Below, piece after piece: positions 25,694 to 34,896 of a stretch of 64,000 bases of DNA. The notes below the pieces were generated by a model, which was given only the letters and a program-made list of their open reading frames with translations, did not search any database and was not told where the DNA came from. The stretch covers positions 62,001 through 126,000 of the forward strand of contig CAKVAL010000001.1 in assembly GCA_934725085.1 (NCBI GenBank). The letters are read 5' to 3'. This stretch comes from an uncultured Erysipelotrichaceae bacterium. Lineage in GTDB: Bacteria > Bacillota_I > Bacilli_A > Erysipelotrichales > Erysipelotrichaceae. The first letter of the stretch is position 1, and each line of letters begins with the position of its first letter. The position numbers and the translations under genes were made by a program.

Positions 25694-25800
25694 TCGACAA
25701 TATTGTACAAACTAGACAACGTTTTGTCTAGTCACTCGACAAACTTTTGTCTAGTTACTAGACAAAACTATATCTAGTCAATCGATAATGTCTAGTGGTT
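25694..25800. repeat. 23-bp-period palindromic operator array
   Basis: Units begin at 25713, 25736, 25759 and 25782, exactly 23 bp apart, with a shorter related unit at 25694 (19 bp earlier). Each starts T(A/C)GACAA or similar and most end in TTGTCTAGT, so the unit is itself an imperfect dyad (TAGACAA...TTGTCTA). The array lies directly upstream of the AlbA_2 gene and overlaps its RBS. Confidence 0.85.
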
Positions 25801-25868
25801 ACTATTAATAACTAAATATTGGTTTGGACTGTTGGCTAAAAGTGTGTATAAAACCCATAACACTAAAA

Positions 25869-25887
25869 GTGGCTATCTCTAGCCACA
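25869..25887. repeat. Flanking hairpin element, copy 2
   Basis: GTGGCTA (25869-25875) and TAGCCAC (25880-25886) form a perfect 7-bp stem over TCTC, related to the copy at 24170. It could also be a weak terminator for the ABC fusion gene, whose stop is nearby, but no T run follows on the minus strand's downstream side. Confidence 0.5.
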
Positions 25888-25914
25888 AATAAGTTATGAT
25901 AAACAAAAGTATTT

Positions 25915-28900
25915 CTATTCGCTTCTAAGCGCTATAACTGGATCTTGTTTAGCAGCCTTTTTACTTGGAATAAAACCTGCCAACATTGTAAGTAACACTG
26001 AAATTAACACTAGTATCAAAGCTGGTTTTAGATTTAAGACGGCATTAATATCATAAACACCAGTTAATTTATGAATTAGATTATTAATTGGAATGGTTAA
26101 TAATGACGAAATACCAACTCCTATAAAGCCTGATAATAGACCAATGATAAATGTCTCCGCATTAAAGATGGAACTAACATTATGCTTAGAAGCACCCATT
26201 GCCCTTAGGATACCTATTTCTTTAGTTCTTTCCATAACGCTGATTAGAGTAATAACCGCAATCATGATACTAGATACGATCAATGAGATTGAGAGAAAGG
26301 CAATTAAGACATAAGTTACCGCATTAATGATTGTTGATACTGAAGACATTAATAGGCCTGTCATATCGGTATATGATATTTCTTTTTCCTCATTTACTGA
26401 TTTATTGTAAGTATCAATTAAATTTAAGAAATTATCCTTAGATTCAAAATCATTAAAATAGAATGAAATAGAAGTTGGTTCTTCTTTATCTTGATAACCT
26501 AAGTTAATAAGATTGTTCTTATATGATGCGCTAGAACTAGTTAACATTGATGACATTAATCTAGATAATTCATCCTCGTCCATATCGAAATTAAAAGCAC
26601 TAGCGAAGGCTTGGGTATCAAAGCTAATAGCCTTATCCATTCCTTCAAATACTTTTATAAGAGGCGTTGTAGATTCTTGTACAGCACTTGCGACACCCTT
26701 AGCAGCCAACATATTGATTAATTCCTTAGCACTGTTATAAGCTTGTCCATAGATACTGCTTGCGTTGTTTGTTAAGACAACATTTTCTACTATATCGATA
26801 TCAACTAAATCATCTACTTTGATTAAATTGGTATTTGAATCAAAGTTCTCATTCTTTCTAACTTCATCAAAATAAGTTCTAAACATTTCATAGGCAATAT
26901 CTTTAACATCTTCTTTAGTTAAATTAATATATGTCTTATCCTTTAGACTTTGACAAATAGTATCAATACCATTATTAAAATCATCATTAGAATCGAAGCT
27001 GTTGATAAAGAAGTCTGTGGTTTTGATGCTTGAATCTAATGGTGAATATTCTCCATAATAAACATAAGAGGTACTTATATAGTTGTCAGGTAAATATTTA
27101 TAACCATTAATCTCAACATAATCATCACCTTCATTGAAGATACAGCCCATACTAGGATTTGTAATATCAACATAATTATCATTAGGACAAGATGTAGCGA
27201 TAGTGATGGTTTGGGTGAACATCTTATTATAAGAATCAATTAAAGTTGTTCCAAATGACTTATAAGTATTATTAATTACCTCTACAAAACTATCGGTTGT
27301 AGCAGTAATAGTTTCTTTAATATCATTTGAATTATTTAAGATGATAGATGCATAATCAGTATCTTTAATAGCTGATGTGTCTAGATTAAACTTAAAGGCA
27401 TTCTTTAACTTATCTTGGTCAATAGAGACCATATCATTGAAATTAAGACCTGATTTTTCTTTGTCTTCATCGAATTTATTTCCTGAGAAAACATCTGTGT
27501 CAGGATTCTTTAATTGTTTATTAACGATATCAGAATCTTTAGCAAGATTAATCACATGATCAACTAATGAATCATAATAGATAATGCCTGTTAATGATGA
27601 ATTATCATTGCAATAAGCGACACCAGTAATGATTAAGTCTTCAGATTTATTGTAGACATCTTCTAGATATTCTTTATCATTAGACATATCTTCATAAGTA
27701 TCATACTTAGAATTGTATTTATATAAGTCGCTAGTATTGATTAATTTAAGTTGTCTATTAATCAGTTCATCATAAGTAAAAGTCTTAGCCTCATCTTTAA
27801 TATCACTTTCGTGATTGGTCATAATATCATTTACTAATTGATTTAGGACTTTGTTGTCTCTTAGACCTAAAGAATAAACTAATAAATCAGGAATCTTATC
27901 TTTATCTTTTAAGACCAACATGACTTCGTTGTATTTTTCAGGATAGCGTCCTTGTATTAGATTGGTATTTGATTCTAATGTTTCTTTATCACTTTCCACA
28001 AAAATACCCATGGCATTAGATGCAGACATTGATGATAAAAGTGATGCGGCAGAATCAGAATAAATAGAAGACATTAAAGTACTAGGATTTAATTGAACAA
28101 TGGTATCAGTAATATCCTTGGTATAGATTCTAGGTGTAATAGAATAGGCATAACTTATCTTTTTAACGTCATCTTTATATAAGTCTTCGTTATCATTTAA
28201 ATAACTAATAAAACTCCTTAAATCATTAGAACCTACTGAGTCCATCATTGATGAAATCATTAATTGTTCATGGACTAGTCCATCATCAACTTCTTCTTTA
28301 TCATTTGGCATATGTGCTTGTAATAAAGCGGTAAAGACATCGGTTGTTTCTGATTGGATGGTTAAAGGATAAGAAGACATCGTGTCGTCTTGTATCTTAT
28401 CAATATAGTTTTGAAAGCCTGTTGATAAAGCTAGTATCAAAGAGATACCAATAATTCCTATAGAACCTGCAAAGGCTGTTAGGACGGTTCTACCCTTCTT
28501 AGATAGTAGGTTATTAAAGGATAATGATAGGGCCGTTAAGAAAGACATGTGAGCTGGAGGTAGATTCGCGCCCAGAAGATTCAAGCCCGCATTCGTGTCC
28601 GATTCAAGCCCGCATTCGTGTCCATCATATGGATTACTATCATTAACGATTACTCCATCTTTTAAATTAACAATTCTATTAGCATATTCTTTAGCAAGTT
28701 CTGGATTATGGGTAACCATAACAACTAATCTATCTTTAGCTACTTCTTTTAAAAGATCCATTACCTGAATTGATGTCTTGGTATCAAGAGCACCTGTTGG
28801 TTCATCTGCTAATACAATAGATGGATTGTTTACTAAAGCTCTAGCAATCGCAACACGTTGCATCTGGCCACCTGATAATTGATTAGGTTTCTTATGTGCT

Positions 28901-29301
28901 TGTTCCTTTAACCCTACTTTATCCAAGGCATCTAGTGCTAGTTTAGCCTTTTCTTTCTTAGAAATACCTGCAATAGTTAAAGCTAGTTCTACATTAGATA
29001 GAATAGTTTGGTGTGGTATTAGATTATAAGATTGGAAGATAAAGCCAATAGTATGGTTACGATAAGTGTCCCATTGTTTATCTTTATAGTCTTTGGTAGA
29101 GATACCGTTAATAATCAAATCACCACTATCATATTTATCTAAGCCACCAATAATATTTAATAAGGTGGTTTTACCAGAACCCGATGGTCCAAGCATGGCG
29201 ACAAACTCGTTGTCTCTCAAATTTAAAGAAACTTCATCTAATGCTTTTTGAATGAAGTTTCCTGTCTTGTAAGTTTTAGAAATATTCTTAATTTGTAACA
29301 T
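25915..29301 (-). CDS. ABC transporter ATPase-permease fusion (MacB-like)
   Basis: 1128 aa. The ATPase (residues about 1-225) has GPSGSGKT, LSGGQMQR and IVLADEPTGALD; the permease part starts with MSFLTALSLSFNNLLSKKGRT, a transmembrane helix (GIIGISLILALS), a large extracellular domain of some 650 residues, then three to four C-terminal helices (FtsX domain, ending PVIALRSE). The linker (28578-28623) carries two exact copies of a 23-nt sequence read in two different frames, giving HECGLES then DTNAGLN; with one copy the frame would end at a stop about 28 codons on. Start ATG 29301 is chosen over TTG 29316. No terminator seen. Function likely peptide/antibiotic export or sensing. Confidence 0.88.
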   Translation of the reverse strand: MLQIKNISKTYKTGNFIQKALDEVSLNLRDNEFVAMLGPSGSGKTTLLNIIGGLDKYDSGDLIINGISTKDYKDKQWDTYRNHTIGFIFQSYNLIPHQTILSNVELALTIAGISKKEKAKLALDALDKVGLKEQAHKKPNQLSGGQMQRVAIARALVNNPSIVLADEPTGALDTKTSIQVMDLLKEVAKDRLVVMVTHNPELAKEYANRIVNLKDGVIVNDSNPYDGHECGLESDTNAGLNLLGANLPPAHMSFLTALSLSFNNLLSKKGRTVLTAFAGSIGIIGISLILALSTGFQNYIDKIQDDTMSSYPLTIQSETTDVFTALLQAHMPNDKEEVDDGLVHEQLMISSMMDSVGSNDLRSFISYLNDNEDLYKDDVKKISYAYSITPRIYTKDITDTIVQLNPSTLMSSIYSDSAASLLSSMSASNAMGIFVESDKETLESNTNLIQGRYPEKYNEVMLVLKDKDKIPDLLVYSLGLRDNKVLNQLVNDIMTNHESDIKDEAKTFTYDELINRQLKLINTSDLYKYNSKYDTYEDMSNDKEYLEDVYNKSEDLIITGVAYCNDNSSLTGIIYYDSLVDHVINLAKDSDIVNKQLKNPDTDVFSGNKFDEDKEKSGLNFNDMVSIDQDKLKNAFKFNLDTSAIKDTDYASIILNNSNDIKETITATTDSFVEVINNTYKSFGTTLIDSYNKMFTQTITIATSCPNDNYVDITNPSMGCIFNEGDDYVEINGYKYLPDNYISTSYVYYGEYSPLDSSIKTTDFFINSFDSNDDFNNGIDTICQSLKDKTYINLTKEDVKDIAYEMFRTYFDEVRKNENFDSNTNLIKVDDLVDIDIVENVVLTNNASSIYGQAYNSAKELINMLAAKGVASAVQESTTPLIKVFEGMDKAISFDTQAFASAFNFDMDEDELSRLMSSMLTSSSASYKNNLINLGYQDKEEPTSISFYFNDFESKDNFLNLIDTYNKSVNEEKEISYTDMTGLLMSSVSTIINAVTYVLIAFLSISLIVSSIMIAVITLISVMERTKEIGILRAMGASKHNVSSIFNAETFIIGLLSGFIGVGISSLLTIPINNLIHKLTGVYDINAVLNLKPALILVLISVLLTMLAGFIPSKKAAKQDPVIALRSE
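28578..28623. repeat. Exact 23-nt tandem duplication in the fusion linker
   Basis: 28578-28600 and 28601-28623 are identical and together about 57 percent GC in a roughly 30 percent GC genome. As 23 is not a multiple of three, the two copies are read in different frames and copy number decides whether ATPase and permease are joined. Confidence 0.95.
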
Positions 29302-29347
29302 GTTTAAATGATACAACTTATCGTATTCTAATGGTGCTAAAAAGATG

Positions 29348-29641
29348 CTAGTTATGTTCTATTTCAGCGATAGCTCCTTTGTCATAAATAAATCTAACAA
29401 CACATTTGCAAGTATCATCAAACATGTTGTAGATATATCCTGCTGAATGGGTTCCTTTACATTTAGTGTGTACTGAGTTAGCTACATAGCCTTTCTTGCT
29501 GTGGTTGGTACCCAGTACTTTGATAGCTTCATCATCATATTGATTTTCCTTATCTTTTTCTAGAATTAATTCTTCGCCAACTGTTAGTTCTTTGATGTCA
29601 ATGTAGTTGTTAACTGCTGTAAGTGTAATATAAGTTTTCAT
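29348..29641 (-). CDS. HIRAN-domain protein
   Basis: 97 aa. The core GEELILEKDKENQYDDEAIKVLG...KKGYVANSVH follows the HIRAN pattern (L-x-x-E-x-N-x-Y-D-x-x-A-I plus G-Y-V/I), a small beta-barrel that binds DNA 3' ends or stalled-fork structures when fused to helicases; as a free-standing protein its role is unknown. Start ATG 29641 with AAGGAG upstream is chosen; the longer frame to 29689 has no RBS. Confidence 0.78.
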   Translation of the reverse strand: MKTYITLTAVNNYIDIKELTVGEELILEKDKENQYDDEAIKVLGTNHSKKGYVANSVHTKCKGTHSAGYIYNMFDDTCKCVVRFIYDKGAIAEIEHN

Positions 29642-29780
29642 ATCTTTGTCTCCTTTTACACTTACTAATATAATGATGAGGGTGTACAAAAATCACACCA
29701 GGTATTACTTTTAAAAGAAAATATCTTTTAATTAAGTGATATAAGAACGATTAACCTTTAAAATAAAACAGAAGGTACAA

Positions 29781-29786
29781 TATAAT
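29781..29786 (+). promoter_or_regulatory. -10 box 7 nt before the Wzy-YfhO fusion start
   Basis: TATAAT followed by 7 nt and ATG 29794; no usable Shine-Dalgarno sequence. Points to a leaderless mRNA. Confidence 0.6.
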
Positions 29787-29793
29787 ATAAGGT

Positions 29794-32700
29794 ATGAATT
29801 CAAGAATTAAAGTAAATTTATTTAGTATAGCTTCTGCTTTAATGATGGTGTATTACTTTATCGGTAGTGCAAACATCCTGTCTGAAACAATATGTAATGC
29901 GTTATATAGTATTGCGTTTGTTATTTTTGTTTCTCTTACAATAATTGATTTTATTTATAAACAATTAAATAAAAAATCAATAATAATGATTACTGTATTT
30001 TTAATACTATCTTTAATTATGTCTTCTATATCAAAAAGAATGGACATATATTTAATGTTGATAATAGGATTGGCATTTAGGGATATAGATGTCGATTCTT
30101 TTTTAATTAGAGATGCTATTACAAAAACAATAATTACTTTAATAATAATCAATAAAGCGCTAAGTACAATGACTCTTGATGCTAGCTTTTTTAATACTAG
30201 ACAGGCATTGGGTTTTGGGCACCCTAATAGTCTTGGCATGATGATGACTTTGATTGCGGTTGAAATTATGACTGTTTCTAGAAAAAAGAAAGTTACAAGC
30301 CTTTTATCATATTTATTTTCAATTGCTATTCTTATGGTTAATTATTTTGTGTGCCAAAGCAGAACTTCTTTTATTGTGTTGACTATTGCTTTGGTTTGTT
30401 TTGTGTTATTGCAATTTAAAGTAAATATTATGAAATTCAAACTAGTACAATTTATAGTTAGAAATTTATATTTAATATGTACAGGTGTTAGTGTTTTATT
30501 AATTTATATTTACAAAACCGGAAGTCAATTGGGAATAAAGCTAAATCAATTGTTTTCAACAAGATTATCTCTAGCTTCACACTATTTAGACTTATACAAA
30601 TTAAATCTTTTTGGGAATAATCCTACTATTTCGAATGAACCTTTTTGGTATGAAGATGTTTTTTATTATGTAGTGGACATGGGTTATATTTGGATTCCGT
30701 TAATATATGGCGTAGTTGGAGCTTTACTATTTGCGTTAATCTATAATTTAGCAATTAAAAAGTTATTTAAAAATAATCAGTATCATTATGTTGTTTTATT
30801 GATTCTTATGTTTGTTTATTGTTTTATGGAAAACACTTTTATTAAATATAGATTTAATGTGTTTATCATTTTACTAACTTACGGTTTTTTATACTTTGAA
30901 AAAGAAGATGAAAAAGAATATGTAAACAGATATGTATTAACAATGTTTATTTCTTTATTCGCATGTTGTGCGATTTTCCATAATACTATTTGTAATAATG
31001 ATTCTTTGTTTTTCTTAACAGATAATACAAACATTATTAAACAGTATGCGTTGATGGAAAATTATTATTTAAAAATGCATAGTATGTCTTTTTCTCAATT
31101 TGATTGGACTTTGGGTCTAGGAAGTAGTTTTTATAGTTTAATAAAAGAAGGTTTATTAAGTCCATTTAATCTATTAATTCTGCCTTTTAGTAAGGATATC
31201 CTTCCTCAAATGTGTTTATACCTAAATATATTTAAGATTATTTTCTTAAGTTTAACTTCTTGTTTATGGCTAGGAAAAATAACTAAAGATTGTTTTAAAA
31301 CTATTTCAATAAGTGTTTTGGTTACATTCTCGGGAATAGTTGTTTTGTATTGGGAAAGTGGTTTCTTTGATTGTTTTGTGCTGTTGCCATTATGTTTATA
31401 TTTTGTTGAGCATTATATTGAAACAGATAAATCTATTGGACTGGTTGCTAGTATGGTTGTTTTGTTCTTTACAAATTGTGTTTATACAATCCCATTAGCT
31501 TTGTTTCTGGTGATTTATTGTTTGTCTAGAACAAATAAATATATAAAAACGATTAAGTTTGTGATGATTACAATTTGTTCAGTTGGCTTAACAACGTTTG
31601 TGATGATTCCTTCTATAGGGTTCCTAAATTCGAAAGATGGATTATCATTTATTAGTATGTTGTTCGGCACGTTCTTGCCTTATTCAAATACCTACTATGC
31701 ATTAGGTGCAATGTTGTGTTTTGGAGTTTCTATTTTCTTTGTAGATGATAATCAAAAGAAAATCAGATATGGAGTTGGATTTGTTTTTATATTAATCATT
31801 TCAATGTTACTAACAAAACAATTTCAAAGCGTAGTAATGTTTATTCCTTATTTCTATATTTGTTTAATAGTTAGTGAATCAATTGCGGATTTAGAAGATA
31901 AATACTTAATATATCTAATTGAACTTTCTGTCTTTGTAGTATTTATCTTAATTGGGTTGTTTACAAATGATTTTGATATAGATATCGTTCTAAAACAATG
32001 TGCTCTTGTAGTGGTTTCGATAATCGCAATTATTATTTTAAAGAACAATACATTGGAGTCTATTACGCTCGTTGTTTTAACTGCGGCTTTATTAAGTACG
32101 AACATTTATATCAGTAATGAAATTGGTGCCCCCAAAAGATTTATAAAGAATATTAATTATTCTAGTTTATCCGCTATAACTAGCAATGACAAAGGATTGT
32201 ATAGAATCATTAATGATGATGGGGCTGATAAGAATGTTAATAAAGATGATGAATATTATTTAATGAGCTATACTTATTCAGATGTTGAAAATAACATCCC
32301 TGGTGTATTGAATAATATTGGTGATTTTAATCCAGAAAGTAAGGAAATAATTGATTTAGTAAATAAGAAAAATGATCCAAATGAATACATGGGCTTTAAT
32401 AAGAATGAAATAAGCTTCTTTAATTTATTTGGAACAAAATATTGGTATAGTTCTGATTCTGAAAAAAAGTGCCCTTCGTACTATAGTAAAGTAGATGGAA
32501 AAGATTATTACATTAATGATTATTTTGTTGAGTTGGGCTATGTAAATAACAAAACTATTAATAGTGATTTTGTAAGTACTTTGAGTCTTTTTGAACAGGA
32601 AAAAGTATTAAGAGAATATGTTGCTTTAAAAGAAAGTGATAATACTAATTATGAACTAATTTCATCTTACAATCTAACAATGTTAGAGGATTATACTTAC

Positions 32701-33300
32701 GAGGGCTTATTAGTTCATGAGTTTGAGGAGCCAATAAACGATGTAACACTTGTTATTAATAGTGGCGGTATTCCAACTATCGATGCTGAAATGTATATGG
32801 ATGATGTTTTAGTTAAAACAGAGCATTATTATAGTTATGATTTTTGTAATGTTGAGGTAGATAGTCCTATAAATAAAATTATTGTTAAATATGATGATGT
32901 GGATGGTGTTGATTATGGTATTAGATTATTTATGACAACACCTAATAAAAATAATGAAGAGCTTGTATATAATCAAAGAAGTCAAAATTGTTTCAAGAAT
33001 GTTGTATTTGATAATAATATGATTTCAGCTAATATAAATGCTAATGAAGATAATTCTTTAGTGTATACATATATTCCTTATGATTTAAATTGGGGAGTTT
33101 ATGTAGATGGGCAAAGAGTTGATATCTTAAAAGCAAATTACGGTTTTCTAGCATTTAGAATTGATAAAGGAGAACACAACATTGAATTTGTTTATGAAGT
33201 AAATAATTCACTTAAGATCTTATCTCCTATATCTTTTTGTGGTTTAATTGGAATTGTTTGCGTGGATTTATTTAAAAAAAGAAAAACTAATTCAAAATAA
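29794..33300 (+). CDS. Wzy-like polysaccharide polymerase fused to a YfhO-type membrane glycosyltransferase
   Basis: 1168 aa. Residues about 1-365 form a Wzy/EpsK-like polymerase with roughly ten helices, the RQALGFGHPNSLGMM motif and the late MGYIWIPLIYGVVGAL loop. From about 375 a second polytopic half begins: a loop with DNTNIIKQYALMENYY and LGLGSSFYSLIKEGLLSPFN, many helices, a beta-rich extracellular part, and the YfhO-like end IPYDLNWGVYVDGQRV...NYGFLAFRI plus a last helix. The halves are usually separate proteins. YfhO in B. subtilis transfers GlcNAc from undecaprenyl phosphate to lipoteichoic acid. First gene of the polysaccharide locus. No frameshift or repeat is seen at the join. 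Confidence 0.83.
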   Translation: MNSRIKVNLFSIASALMMVYYFIGSANILSETICNALYSIAFVIFVSLTIIDFIYKQLNKKSIIMITVFLILSLIMSSISKRMDIYLMLIIGLAFRDIDVDSFLIRDAITKTIITLIIINKALSTMTLDASFFNTRQALGFGHPNSLGMMMTLIAVEIMTVSRKKKVTSLLSYLFSIAILMVNYFVCQSRTSFIVLTIALVCFVLLQFKVNIMKFKLVQFIVRNLYLICTGVSVLLIYIYKTGSQLGIKLNQLFSTRLSLASHYLDLYKLNLFGNNPTISNEPFWYEDVFYYVVDMGYIWIPLIYGVVGALLFALIYNLAIKKLFKNNQYHYVVLLILMFVYCFMENTFIKYRFNVFIILLTYGFLYFEKEDEKEYVNRYVLTMFISLFACCAIFHNTICNNDSLFFLTDNTNIIKQYALMENYYLKMHSMSFSQFDWTLGLGSSFYSLIKEGLLSPFNLLILPFSKDILPQMCLYLNIFKIIFLSLTSCLWLGKITKDCFKTISISVLVTFSGIVVLYWESGFFDCFVLLPLCLYFVEHYIETDKSIGLVASMVVLFFTNCVYTIPLALFLVIYCLSRTNKYIKTIKFVMITICSVGLTTFVMIPSIGFLNSKDGLSFISMLFGTFLPYSNTYYALGAMLCFGVSIFFVDDNQKKIRYGVGFVFILIISMLLTKQFQSVVMFIPYFYICLIVSESIADLEDKYLIYLIELSVFVVFILIGLFTNDFDIDIVLKQCALVVVSIIAIIILKNNTLESITLVVLTAALLSTNIYISNEIGAPKRFIKNINYSSLSAITSNDKGLYRIINDDGADKNVNKDDEYYLMSYTYSDVENNIPGVLNNIGDFNPESKEIIDLVNKKNDPNEYMGFNKNEISFFNLFGTKYWYSSDSEKKCPSYYSKVDGKDYYINDYFVELGYVNNKTINSDFVSTLSLFEQEKVLREYVALKESDNTNYELISSYNLTMLEDYTYEGLLVHEFEEPINDVTLVINSGGIPTIDAEMYMDDVLVKTEHYYSYDFCNVEVDSPINKIIVKYDDVDGVDYGIRLFMTTPNKNNEELVYNQRSQNCFKNVVFDNNMISANINANEDNSLVYTYIPYDLNWGVYVDGQRVDILKANYGFLAFRIDKGEHNIEFVYEVNNSLKILSPISFCGLIGIVCVDLFKKRKTNSK

Positions 33301-33336
33301 TTTCTTTGTATAGGTTTAATGAGGTATTAAAAGGGT

Positions 33337-34836
33337 ATGGCAAAATTAAAACAATATTGTAAAAACCATAAGTTTGGTTTGATGTCTCTATTATTGTTAG
33401 TGATAGTATCTCTATTGTTTTGTATATCAAAAAGAGCTTTTCATGTAGATGAATCTCTAAGCTTTGCGTTATCCAATCATCCAACTGGATGGGTTTCTTA
33501 TAAACCTTTTGGTTGGTTTGAAAAATCGTTCTTTATAAACTATGCGGTAACTGATTCACCCTTCAATTACAGTGGGGTCTATAGTAATCAATATTGGGAT
33601 GTTCATCCGCCTTTGTATTATTATATATTGCACACTATTTGTTCGTTTTTTCCATATAGATTCTCAATTTGGTTTGGATTGTCAATTAATATAGGGTCGT
33701 TTATAGTTTCTTTGATTATTATTTATTTGGTTGCATACAAACAAACTAATAAGGATTATTTATCTGCTTTAGCTATGTTGTTGTTTGGACTAAATAAACA
33801 TGTGCTAGATTGTGTTATCTTTATTAGAATGTATATGTTGTTAACTATGCTTGTGTTGATGTTTATGTTTTTTGCGACAAATATAGTTAGTAATAATGAT
33901 AAAAGAAATTACTTTGGATTATTTGTGGCAACAATTCTTGGCGGACTAACTCATTATCATTTTTATTTTATTATTGGATCACTATCTTTGGTTATTGCGC
34001 TTTATCTGATTATAAAAAAAGAGTATAAAAAAACAATTATTTCATTCATTGTTGTTTGTATTGCTGGGTTACTAAATCTATTTGTTTTCTTTCCTGCAAC
34101 TTTCTTTCATTTTGAGAGCGATCACGCAAGTAGTGCTATAGAACATATTAATAATTTTAGTATGAGATTAGAATGGGTATATAAATACATCCAAATAAGC
34201 GGGGGAGTGACTCTTTTCGTGATAGCATTAATTACCTTGGTTATTTTGATAAAGAAAAACAAAAATATTTCACGAGATTATTCAATAATTTACCTTATAT
34301 CATTTTTTGTCTCATTTTTAGTGATAATAGAATCGACCGATATGTTTTCTAATAGATATATAATTCCTACTTTGCCCTTTTTATTTATAGGCTTAGTTAC
34401 TGGTTTGTATGAAATATTAAGAAATAGAACACATAAGGATTTAGTATGTGTATTTGTGTGTGTTGTGTTAATGTTGTTGAATTTAAGTTTTAAACAAGTT
34501 ATAGATAACATTAATACTGATAAATCATGGCAATTTGCAAAAGAACATCAAGATGAAGTGGCTTTTGTGATCACGACTGATGATATCCATGATTATGAAA
34601 TTAATGAATTGTTTACGGATTTAAGATGGTACCCAGCAACAGCTATCACGCAAATTGGAAAAGAATTCCCAAATACAATTGAAAACAATTTTGTATTATA
34701 TGTTCAAAAAGAACTAAACCAAGAAGAAGCGTTTGAATATTTAAAATCACAAACAAAAGGAATAGAGAATGCAATTATGTCTAAACAAAATATCAACAAA
34801 AATATGTTTAACGTATACGAAGTAACTATCTATTAG
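33337..34836 (+). CDS. GT-C glycosyltransferase, ArnT/PMT (GT39/GT83)-like
   Basis: 499 aa with about ten to eleven helices. The first extracellular loop has the acidic HVDESLSFALSNHPTGW motif (catalytic Asp candidate) and WDVHPPLYYYILHTICSFFP, typical of dolichyl/undecaprenyl-phosphate-sugar-using GT-C enzymes. Predicted to move a sugar from a polyprenyl-phosphate donor outside the membrane. Weak RBS (AAAAGGG). Acceptor unknown. Confidence 0.82.
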   Translation: MAKLKQYCKNHKFGLMSLLLLVIVSLLFCISKRAFHVDESLSFALSNHPTGWVSYKPFGWFEKSFFINYAVTDSPFNYSGVYSNQYWDVHPPLYYYILHTICSFFPYRFSIWFGLSINIGSFIVSLIIIYLVAYKQTNKDYLSALAMLLFGLNKHVLDCVIFIRMYMLLTMLVLMFMFFATNIVSNNDKRNYFGLFVATILGGLTHYHFYFIIGSLSLVIALYLIIKKEYKKTIISFIVVCIAGLLNLFVFFPATFFHFESDHASSAIEHINNFSMRLEWVYKYIQISGGVTLFVIALITLVILIKKNKNISRDYSIIYLISFFVSFLVIIESTDMFSNRYIIPTLPFLFIGLVTGLYEILRNRTHKDLVCVFVCVVLMLLNLSFKQVIDNINTDKSWQFAKEHQDEVAFVITTDDIHDYEINELFTDLRWYPATAITQIGKEFPNTIENNFVLYVQKELNQEEAFEYLKSQTKGIENAIMSKQNINKNMFNVYEVTIY

Positions 34837-34859
34837 TTAAAAACATAAAAATGCTTATA

Positions 34860-34868
34860 TGATAAAAT
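34860..34868 (+). promoter_or_regulatory. Extended -10 promoter of the capE unit
   Basis: TGATAAAAT, a TGn-TAAAAT element 28 nt before the capE start. Unlike several neighbours this mRNA has a leader with a GGAAG-type RBS. Confidence 0.55.
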
Positions 34869-34896
34869 TTAATGTGATAGAAGGAAGAAAGAAGCT

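Noticed and set aside
25694..25800. Possible CRISPR from the 23-bp period
   Set aside because: The period is fully occupied by the dyad unit, leaving no spacers.
29711..29731. TTAAAAGA/TCTTTTAA hairpin upstream of the fusion gene
   Set aside because: An 8-bp AT-only stem in AT-rich DNA is not significant alone.
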